Assembly: GCA_002309835.1 (NCBI GenBank)
Contig: DBYL01000030.1
Coordinates: 2,531-8,535, forward strand
Direction of reading: 5' to 3'
Length of the DNA stretch: 6,005 nucleotides
From: Bacteroidales bacterium UBA1187
GTDB lineage: Bacteria; Bacteroidota; Bacteroidia; Bacteroidales; Paludibacteraceae
The number at the start of each line of letters is the position of its first letter. The stretch's first letter is position 1. The position numbers were made by a program, and so were the translations under genes. The notes under the pieces are model-generated. The model saw only the letters and a list, made by a program, of their open reading frames with translations. It made no database searches and was not told the DNA's origin. Below, piece by piece: positions 1-6,005 of the stretch.

Positions 1-900
1 CTGCGGAATACGTCCGTTCTCAATCATCGCTTTATTGCCTGTAGCGAGTGCATAGAGGCTGTCGCTGGCGTAGAACGAACATTGGTTCACCCATTTCTCC
101 TCGCTCTCCGTGGAGAGTTTATATTGGAACTCGATATGGTCGAAGTTCTTATGATGGATATTGAATCCGCCGATGTCCACCGGCAGGTAGTATCCGATAG
201 AATCGTGCGGCGAGAGGGTATTCATCACCCAGTTCTGACGCGGCATCTCGATGCTGACCGGACTGGATTCCGGCATGAAGTGCGCCGAGAACTGCAGCAT
301 CGCATAGGTCTTCGGGCAGTCGGCAAGGCGGAAATAGAGGGTCAGGTTGTCGTAGTCATCCACTTCGCCTCGTTCCACCTCCAGCACTTGCGTGATGGAT
401 TGTCCCGGCGTGAGGAAATAGTCGAGTCCTTGCACGAGCGGTGCACCGTTGATATAGACCTTCGCGCCGTGAGGGTTGCTGTCACCCGTGAGGGAGAGCG
501 AGAAGGTCGTTCCGGTGTTCGCCAGACCGTATTGCACTTGTCCTTCGTTCTTGAGTTCGATATGGAAGACGGCGCGCTGATCCGCCGGCACACTGCTTAC
601 CTCATGGCGGTCGATGCTCAGTTCAGGCAGAGCCAAAGCCATCGTCCCGTTATTGATGACCGTACCTTTGTTGTAGAACTGCGTCTTCTCCTCTTTTTCG
701 TGTACGCAATAGGTAGCGCCCGCTTGCGTGAAGAAGACGTACGAACCGTAAAGTATATCGTCGTTGTTGGACTCGCCCACTTTGCTGACGATAGTACCGG
801 TCGTGGCCTTCCACAGGCTATCCACCTCTGCCCGATAGACCGAAACGGTGATATCGCCCTGCGCATCCGGCACGATGGTGAAACCGCAGGATTTCTTGAC
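1..900 (-). other. Conserved region III: beta-rich C-terminal-side region (residues 1702-2001)
   Basis: The region holds CGFTIVPDAQGDITVSVYR (1706-1724), YVFFTQAGATYCVHEKEEKT (about 1755-1774), AVFHIELKNEGQ (about 1811-1822), GDSNPHGAKVYINGAPL (1840-1856) and EMPRQNWVMNT (about 1919-1929). It ends with strands of the form HIEFQYKLS...KWVNQ (1956-1974). The order 'G-F-x-x-x-D-x-x-G-D', 'T-x-C-x-x-E-x-x-x-x-T', 'SNP-x-GA', 'W-x-x-N' and a Tyr-Lys strand followed by Trp fits my recollection of one poorly described family. The first parts resemble Ig-like sandwiches used for contacts. The protein continues past position 1, so the final domain is cut. No anchor or secretion signal is reached. Confidence 0.55.
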
Positions 901-3900
901 GGTCTTTTCATTCGACGTACGCGCATCGGAATTGAAATCCAGCACGGGATCGAAACTCATCGTCCATTTGGACGCGTTCGTCACCGTACCTAACTGCGAC
1001 TGTGTCTTATGGCCGCTTCCGTTCGGGTTCTTCTCGTCCTTGAACATGGCCGAGATAGCATCCGTGATGGTGGTTCCGAAGCGTTTCTGACTATCACTAC
1101 CCCAGAAGGCGCTGAAGTTTTTGATAGCATCCTTGAGAAGATTTTGGGCATTGGAGGTAGCTGCCGAAGCGGCGTCCTTACCGATTAATCCCATTCCTTG
1201 CGGCAGTTCGTTGTAGTTGGCAGTAGCCGAATAACTGTCGGAGTGCGAGAGGGTTGTTCCGGCATTGACGGAATAGGTACCTACATGTTGACCGGACTGA
1301 CGCGCCGCTACTTTCTCCGCCTCGTTATAGATAAGGATAGTACACCATTTCTGGATGATATTATCGATTGCAGCCACGCGGTTCGGATAGGCCTTCGTGC
1401 TATTAGTCGGCAATATCATCCGATACGAGTCTTTCGCCAGCGTGTCATGCAGACTGACGCTCGTCAACGAATCGATATACCAATATACGACGTCATCCGA
1501 TGCATTCGCAGCCGCTTGCGCGGAAGCCGAGTCCGGGAAGATTGTTAGCAGGTTCTGACGCTGCATCGCCAGCTGCGGGAGCACGCTCTCCATAATATAA
1601 TACTGCGAATAGGCGAAGCTATTCGTGATACCGGAACCCATGACGACCTTTTCACCCGTCACGAGGTAATACGGCTTGTTGTCTGCGCCGGTACCGCTGG
1701 CGAGCACATGCATCGTGCCTGCCTGAATAGCCGGCTGACGCGCCTGGAAGATGGTATCATTGATGACGGCGATAGACTTCGCTTTACCGGTCAATTGACT
1801 GTTCATCACGCCGACGAACACATCCGCATTCGAACCTACGCCGGCTTTGGCATGGCTGGACGATGTGGAGATTTTATCGGTGGTGGTGAAGGTATAAGAA
1901 TATTTATAGCCCCATGCCCATTCGTGCGTGATAGGAATAGTGAAGGACAACTGCTTGCTGGACGTATAATTGCTACCGATATACGAACCGGCACCGGACG
2001 GCGCTGTGACAATACCGATATCATTCGATATGTTCAGTCCGTATTTCGGAGTAAGGTTGATACCGCCTTTCCAGTCATAACTCTCGGTATAGCCGTAGTT
2101 ATACGTGGTACCGTTCTCCACCCATGCGGAGCTACCGTTTCCTCCCGGGTCACGGATGATGTCGAGCAGCGTAATATCCGCATCGGCAGTGGTCAGTTCG
2201 TTCGCCTGAATGACATCTCCTATCACAAAGGCTTGGAAGGCGTCTGTCTCCACCGTGTTGCCTTCTTGCTCCAGGGCGATGCTGACCGTACTGAGTGCAT
2301 CTTCACCGTAGGTCTGGGTCTGGATATGATCTACCAACAGCCATACATTGCTGTTTTTACCCAAGCGGTCGAGCTCGTACGGCAGTTGCTCCGTAGCGCT
2401 ATGCATACCGTTATGGACGATTACCTTGCCTCCTCGTTGCGGAACACGGTCCAGTTTGGCTGTCTCGTCATTGTTGTAATAATAATCTTCGAATGCCTCC
2501 GCTTCAAACTGATAGCGGCGGTTGTACTGGAAGAGCGGGTGGCCCAAGGTATAAGTGACGGTGCCGTCACTGTTTTTGGTGTACAGTTGTACTTTCTCTT
2601 TCCGGGACAGGTCGAATCCGCTGACCGAGATAGAGGGTTCGCCGTATCCGTCTTGCTCCATACCATATAGGAGTTGCTTGAGATGCACTTTGACAGGCGA
2701 ACGGTAGATGCGGTCATACACGGCATTGTATATCGCGCTATCCTGATTATAATAGTTCTTCGTCACATCCAGCGGCGCATTCGTCAGGTCGATGACCTCA
2801 CTGCCCTGCCCTGCGGCAAAAAGCGTAGCGTAACCTTTGGCGGTAGCCTGTACCACTTTGTACTTGACAGGGAATAAATCCACGGCATACTCTCCCGTCT
2901 TCGGATCCGGCTGAATCGTGATACGCTTCTTCTCAAAGAGCGTATTGGTGACAACCGCAGATTTGTCCCCCTTGACGGATGCATACTGAACGCGTTGTTG
3001 TACGGTGTCGCGCGTCTGGTCATTGGGGTCATGCACTATCTGCGCGATGTTATCACCCTCCAGCTGGAGCACCAGTTGCAGGTCATCACCTAAGTTGTTC
3101 GTTCCCAAACCGAAGGCTTCGGGCAGGTCGCGCTGGTCGATACCACCGGCTACGCGACCGACAAGGCGCACTGTGGTCATATCGTAGAACCGCACACCGT
3201 CTTCCGGAGCATCCAGCGTGAAGGTATCCTTACCCTGCTCTAAACGCAAGATACCGTCGCCCTCGAAGGTATGACCGTGTTTGACGATACGCAAGACATA
3301 CGGTTGACGTTTGGACAGCGTCAATTCGAAATTACCATCCGTGCCGGTCTTCACCGGTGCTCCGTTGCGACGAACGGTGTCGCCGTTGAGCGTGAACATA
3401 GCTCCGGCTACCGGAATGGTCGAGTACTTATACAATGCCCGTCCCGTCAGACGCACAGTAGAAGTGTTCGCAAAATTGAGGCCTTCCACCACCGCATTAT
3501 CCGTCGATAGGCCGATAGAAGCCGTCGGAGCTGTGGTATTATTGAAACTGAACACCGCATACGAATGCGTTGGGATAATCGAATAATTAGAGCCTGTGGC
3601 TATATTGTATGTCAAGCTGTCGAATTTAAAGGTGCCGGTAGGATCGGTGACGCACTGTAAACCCGTAACCGGTAACCCATCACCCGTAATTGTTACGGTA
3701 ACGCCTGCCATACCACTGTTATCCGGCATCAGGACACTACCGCTAATCTCACCGTACGGACTACGCCAACCTACCGCCTCGGCACTGTTGCGTGAAGACT
3801 TGCCGTTGCAGTCATATACCGCCGTGATCGAATAAGTATATCGTTGGTTCGGCACAGCTGTCTCGTCAAAGAAATTATTGTCCAAACCGATGTAAATCGT

Positions 3901-6005
3901 GTCCGGCGCTGCATCACTATTCTTCGCTACACGGCGCAGCACATATTGATCTACCGCCGTAGAGGACGCCATCCACTCCAGCTTGACTCCGCGTTTATGA
4001 TGTCCCACAGCATCTCCCTCACTCGCCGTAAAGGAGGTGATGGTAGCCGCTTCATCGAAATAGAGACTCGGACCACTTATGACCTTTGGTTGCAACTGTG
4101 TGGAGTCTTGTACATGCAGGTCGGACTTGGACTGGTCAATACGCACGGAATACGAATAATGCGTGCAGGCTTTGTCCGCCACATCAGAATAGGTCGCTAT
4201 CCATGAACCGTCATCCTGACGCTTGATACTATCTTGCGGAATGATAAACTCCGAAAACTCTCCGGTCTCTTGGATCGTTCGCCGGAGGATGAGACGTGCG
4301 GTTCGATCCCACATACAACGACCGTAGCCTTTCGCATATTCGGTTTGCAACTTTTTGAACAAACTGTCTTTGATAACCGGCTCGTATACACTAAAGTCAG
4401 GCGAGGAAGGACCATCAAACCCGATGTCGATAAAATCTTCCGCCATCAAGTATGTGGACTTACACTTGATGGTACTATTTCCCCACACCGTGAACTCATA
4501 TGACTTATGCGAACTGCGTACACCTTTATCCACATTCACCTGTACCATACCTCCCATCGGGATGTCATACGTACCGGCGTCCATACGTTGCCAGTCTCGG
4601 ATGACACTCTTCTCCGCATTCAGCACGCGGAACGTCAAATAGTCTTTGGGATTGACCGTATAATAGGCATATTTCTCATAGGCGATAGTAAAGGAGGTGG
4701 TTCCTTCCGTATAAGCGCTGTTGATAGTATAATTCAGCGAGCAGTCTTCCTTACTCAGCGGGAGCACTTGAATCTCGGAGTTGTCAATCTTGAATTGAAA
4801 ATGCACCTTATGGTTCTTCTCCCACTCCGCATCCTTGATATAGTTCTCTTGCTGATTCGCCAGAGGCGCCAGGAAGTTATGCTTGTAGAGCGTCACCTGT
4901 CGCGAGAAACCGTCCACCCATCCCCATACAGAAGAGGTCGCACGGCGGATACGGTAATAAACAGGCACAGCTGCCATATGGCCTTTGTTGCACGTGAGCG
5001 TAGCCGACACATCAAGGAGCAACGTGCCGTTATCATCATAGATATAGTAATGTTTTAGGGTTGTTTTCCATTGTGCATCCACCGTATCGGTCCGAACCGC
5101 CGCATTGCCGGTCCATATCTCACGGCTGTTGTCCTGGAAGGTATAATAACCGATAGAATCGCGCATCATCCGCTGGATACCTAACTGTTGGGCGTCCGAG
5201 AAATCCTCCTTCAACGCGCGCTGGATCTCGAAATAATCCCCATCAACCAGGTCCACCAGCCGAGGGTTCTTAATCGTCCAATGCAGCACATTGTTACCCG
5301 TGTAGGTACCGGTAGCATCCTTCTCCTCCTCCGCTTCGAAATTATAGATACGGTGGTAAGGCGGGATATCCACCTTGGTGGTCATCTGCGTACTCATCAC
5401 CTCCTGAGGTGTCTTCATTCGGTATATCTGGAAGGTGGCATAGAAATTCTCCTGCACCGTATCGGTCGTTGGCACAAAGATATTACCCGATCGGTCCGCG
5501 GCTTGAAACTCCGTTGCATCCAACGAGGTATGATAACTCTTCGGGTCATAGAACACCATATACGGCACCGCCGCGTTACCGTATCCCGTCACGCCGGCAT
5601 TGTTGACCGTATAGAAATACGGGTCGTACAACTGCGCCTGAATCATATTGCTATTTCCTTTGATATCAGTAGCCAGGATCCAGCTCTTCGTGTAGTTGAT
5701 ATTACCCGTCATACGCTTACTGATCTTCACCTCCGTACCGATGTTGAAGGTCTCTCCGTCCAGCGCCTCCTGCGGATACCAGTCTATCTCCACCCAAGTC
5801 ACATTGTCCTTGTCGTTGTCCGGCTCCGCCACTTTCTTCACGTCGTACGCGTGCTCCTGATTGTCATTCGGCACCACCTTGCGTTGGCCGTCGTGGATGT
5901 TCGTGATCTCCACGATACCTCTGCCGCTGTAGGCTCTCACCCACGCGCGACCGTACGCTTTGTTGTCGTCCGCACTCGGGCCGTCGCTGGCGCGTTCGCT
6001 ACTAT
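1..6005 (-). CDS. Giant multidomain, probably secreted or surface protein (internal fragment, both ends outside the window)
   Basis: One reading frame on the minus strand runs through all 2001 complete codons of the window without a TAA, TAG or TGA; I checked every codon. The first in-frame Met is near residue 98, inside beta-rich sequence and not followed by a signal peptide, so the true start lies beyond position 6005 and the stop before position 1. The product joins fibronectin-III-like modules, three carboxypeptidase-regulatory-like modules and a long C-terminal region with ordered conserved motifs. Such architecture is typical of exported Bacteroidota proteins. I see no enzyme active-site motif, no transmembrane helix, no LPXTG-type anchor and no type IX secretion C-terminal domain in this part; a signal peptide or sorting domain could lie outside. 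Only 12 cysteines occur in 2001 residues. No frameshift or internal stop is seen, so the gene appears intact here. Extracellular location is an inference, and the function, whether adhesion, matrix or substrate binding, is unknown. Confidence 0.96.
901..1740 (-). other. Conserved region II: mixed helical segment (residues 1422-1701)
   Basis: This is the only clearly helix-prone part of the window. FAYSQYYIMESVLPQLAMQR (1463-1482) is followed by an Ala-rich stretch near 1491-1501. Next comes NIIQKWCTILIYNEAEKVAA (1548-1567), then the beta-like GTYSVNAGTTLSHSDSYSAT. A second helix-prone portion (about 1583-1650) contains KDAASAATSNAQNLLKDAIK. The patterns 'YSQ-x-x-I-x-x-x-x-x-P-x-L' and 'W-x-x-x-L-x-x-NE-x-x-K' match, from memory, positions in the same giant-protein family as the RDPGG block just upstream. 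The remaining residues are polar and of unknown structure. Confidence 0.5.
1741..2400 (-). other. Conserved region I: RDPGG and DVFVG motifs (residues 1202-1421)
   Basis: A strand-rich lead (NVWLLVDHIQ, IALEQ) precedes IIRDPGGNGSSAWVENGTTY (1282-1301). That block is followed by a Gly/Tyr/Ser-rich beta stretch, the aromatic run EWAWGYKYSYTFTTTDK (about 1361-1377), STSSSHAKAGVGSNADVFVG (about 1379-1398) and GKAKSIAVIND (about 1406-1416). I recall closely similar blocks, in the form RDPPG...E-x-G-x-T, then TSS...G-x-x-x-DVFIG, in this order in giant exported proteins of Bacteroidota and some other bacteria. I know of no experimentally assigned role. No catalytic motif is visible. Confidence 0.55.
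2401..2778 (-). other. Beta module ending in an acidic, Tyr-rich strand (residues 1076-1201)
   Basis: The segment starts with a Tyr/Asn-rich linker (NYYNQDSAIYNAVYDRIYR, about 1083-1101). It then shows beta strands SPVKVHLKQL (1102-1111) and PSISVSGFDLS, followed by LGHPLFQYNRRYQFEAEAFE (about 1153-1172) and DYYYNND. It closes with GGKVIVHNG (about 1191-1199). From memory, the pattern 'G-x-P-x-F-x-x-x-x-x-Y-x-x-x-x-x-A-x-E-x-Y' directly upstream of an RDPxG block recurs in large proteins with the same C-terminal region, which would make this the start of the conserved part. No named domain is recognised. Confidence 0.45.
2779..3180 (-). other. Carboxypeptidase-regulatory-like module 3, enlarged by an insertion (residues 942-1075)
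   Basis: The module opens with TTVRLVGRVAGG (943-954), a close protein-level echo of TVRLTGRAL in the preceding module. It ends with PDPKTGEYAVDLFPVKYKVV (1032-1051) and KGYATL, which fit the family's 'x-x-x-G-x-F-x-x-x-L-x-P-g-x-Y' and 'k-G-Y' features. Between these lies a polar segment of roughly 50 residues rich in Gln, Asp and Asn (about 980-1025). It makes the unit about 40 residues longer than its two neighbours, which suggests a loop insertion. Function is presumably structural or binding. Confidence 0.6.
3181..3462 (-). other. Carboxypeptidase-regulatory-like beta-sandwich module 2 (residues 848-941)
   Basis: The opening strand STVRLTGRALY (about 848-858) is followed by IPVAGAMFTLNGD (863-875) and the turn TGTDGNFELTLSKRQPYVL (about 906-924 by pattern; encoded around 3240-3340). 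These reproduce the G-x-V, 'V-x-G-A-x-F' and 'T-D-x-x-G-x-F-x-L' features of the fold. A short strand, YVLRIVKHGHTF, follows, which is the family's 'y-x-l-x-v-x-k-x-G-y' strand. It is the second of three consecutive related modules. The DNA is diverged from its neighbours, so it is not a recent tandem duplication. Confidence 0.75.
3463..3753 (-). other. Carboxypeptidase-regulatory-like beta-sandwich module 1 (residues 751-847)
   Basis: The unit opens with GEISGSVLMPDNSGMAGVTV (751-770), which has the hallmark G-x-V...G-x-V-V pattern of carboxypeptidase-regulatory-like or Cna-B-like folds. It continues with TVTITGDGLPV and then TDPTGTFKFDSL (about 786-796), matching the family's 'T-D-x-x-G-x-F-x-F-x-x-L' turn. 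The following strand SYSIIP-like segment (about 805-811) and a Ser/Thr/Asn-rich tail complete the fold. In this family such modules act as structural spacers or contact domains on exported proteins. No enzymatic residue is expected or seen. Confidence 0.8.
3754..4044 (-). other. Fibronectin type III module (residues 654-750)
   Basis: This is the clearest fibronectin-III-like unit of the window. The first strand is ITSFTAS (655-661). The B strand is VKLEWMAS with the conserved Trp (about 673-680). The C strand is VDQYVLRRV (about 684-692). A loop ends in the strand TIYIGLDNNFFDET, and the closing strand is RYTYSITAVYDCNGKSS with the characteristic Tyr-x-Tyr-x-Ile-x-Ala pattern (about 721-737). 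The length of about 95 residues matches the family. The module abuts the first carboxypeptidase-regulatory-like unit with almost no linker, as is common in exported Bacteroidota proteins. Confidence 0.75.
4045..4380 (-). other. Fibronectin type III-like module (residues 542-653)
   Basis: The segment ARLILRRTIQETGEFSEF (about 569-586) resembles the central 'y-i-R' strands of a fibronectin-III fold. It is followed by a loop rich in charged residues, then a final strand, ACTHYSYSVRID (about 612-623), with the alternating Tyr pattern that usually closes such modules. The first strand is unclear, and an amphipathic stretch at about 547-560 precedes the recognisable part. The next module starts directly after a short linker. 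Confidence 0.5.
4381..4929 (-). other. Beta-rich module, possibly immunoglobulin-like (residues 359-541)
   Basis: Alternating hydrophobic and polar strands are separated by charged loops, for example HKVHFQFKID (about 398-407), TTSFTIAYEKYAYYTV (about 435-450), YLTFRVL (about 455-461) and YEFTVWG (about 502-508). The aromatic strands and the QVNVDKG turn fit an Ig-like or similar all-beta fold, but no diagnostic motif identifies the family. Two of the protein's few cysteines fall here, at 421 and 514. Their pairing cannot be judged from sequence alone. Confidence 0.4.
4930..5349 (-). other. Fibronectin type III-like region with an insertion (residues 219-358)
   Basis: The pattern expected of a fibronectin-III-like beta sandwich is visible. 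An early strand carries Trp (NNVLHWTI, about 237-244). A following strand, GDYFEIQRA (about 255-263), resembles the 'feI-R' central strand common in Bacteroidota proteins of this kind. A late strand with the Tyr-x-Arg pattern, VPVYYRIRRA (about 346-355), closes the unit. The distance between the central and final strands is longer than in a standard module of about 90 residues, so an insertion or a second small domain (about 282-340) is likely. This is a motif-level call. The role would be structural spacing or protein-protein contact outside the cell. Confidence 0.5.
5350..6005 (-). other. N-terminal-side beta-rich region, unknown fold (residues 1-218)
   Basis: This stretch of the giant protein alternates short hydrophobic or aromatic strands with polar Asp/Asn/Gly turns, for example WVRAYSGRGIVEITN near residues 21-35 and VTWVEIDWYP near 68-77. 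A Tyr/Asn-rich portion at about 120-165 includes YDPYFYTVNNAGVTGYG. It reads as one or two extracellular beta-sandwich domains, but I recognise no named family. It begins in mid-domain because the gene continues beyond position 6005. The second half leads directly into a fibronectin-III-like module. Confidence 0.5.

Noticed and set aside
82..993. Plus-strand open frame of 303 codons
   Set aside because: It lies exactly codon-on-codon opposite the giant gene. Its translation is rich in Arg, His, Val and Ile with no domain pattern, as expected for the complement of a Asp/Thr/Tyr-rich protein. The minus frame shows clear domains over the same bases.
1708..2670. Plus-strand open frame of 320 codons
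   Set aside because: It is in the same antisense register as the previous one. It exists because the gene lacks TTA, CTA and TCA codons over this stretch. The minus strand here encodes the RDPGG and DVFVG conserved region.
3663..3698. Short inverted repeats (CCGTAAC/GTTACGG, and CCGTAA-TTG-TTACGG) that could suggest a terminator
   Set aside because: The stems are only 6-7 bases, there is no T-run, and the bases encode Val/Thr strands of the first carboxypeptidase-regulatory-like module in mid-gene.
4507..5058. Plus-strand open frame of 183 codons
   Set aside because: It is antisense and codon-aligned to fibronectin-III-like and beta modules on the minus strand. It has no ribosome-binding context of note and no recognisable domain.
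5653..5712. In-frame Met near residue 98 as a possible internal translation start
   Set aside because: Coding character is the same upstream of it to the edge of the window, no signal peptide follows it, and it falls inside a beta-rich domain.

Overview
The whole window is the inside of one very large protein-coding gene on the minus strand. The minus-strand frame whose codons fill positions 6003 down to 1 contains no stop codon in 2001 consecutive codons. It has neither its start nor its stop inside the window, so the full protein is longer than 2001 residues. There is no intergenic DNA, RNA gene, mobile element, promoter or terminator that I can support. Residue numbers below count from the codon at 6001-6003 (residue 1) to the codon at 1-3 (residue 2001).

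The protein looks extracellular and multidomain. It is beta-rich, full of Thr/Ser/Asp/Asn/Tyr, and has only 12 cysteines. From the N-terminal side, the window encodes: a beta-rich region of unknown fold (about 1-218); a fibronectin-III-like region (219-358); another beta-rich module (359-541); two more fibronectin-III-like modules (542-653 and 654-750, the second the clearest); three carboxypeptidase-regulatory-like beta-sandwich modules (751-847, 848-941, 942-1075); and a further beta module ending in a Tyr-rich stretch (1076-1201). After these comes a roughly 800-residue region (1202-2001) with an ordered set of distinctive motifs: RDPGG, DVFVG, YSQYYI...LPQL, KWC..L..NE..K, GF...D..GD, T.C..E and SNPHGA. 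From memory, this set marks a poorly characterised family of giant secreted proteins found in Bacteroidota and some other bacteria. I cannot name a function or a gene symbol.

The likely source is a member of the Bacteroidota, probably Bacteroidales from an animal-associated community or a metagenome. This rests on the domain style, GC content near one half in the stretch I counted, and an apparent excess of the D-(S/T)-(A/I/L/V/M/T) motif used for O-glycosylation of exported proteins in that phylum. It is an inference; no taxonomic marker is present.

Several long plus-strand reading frames, including ones of 303 and 320 codons, lie exactly codon-on-codon opposite the gene. They exist because the gene uses TTA, CTA and TCA only 15 times in 2001 codons, and I treat them as shadows.
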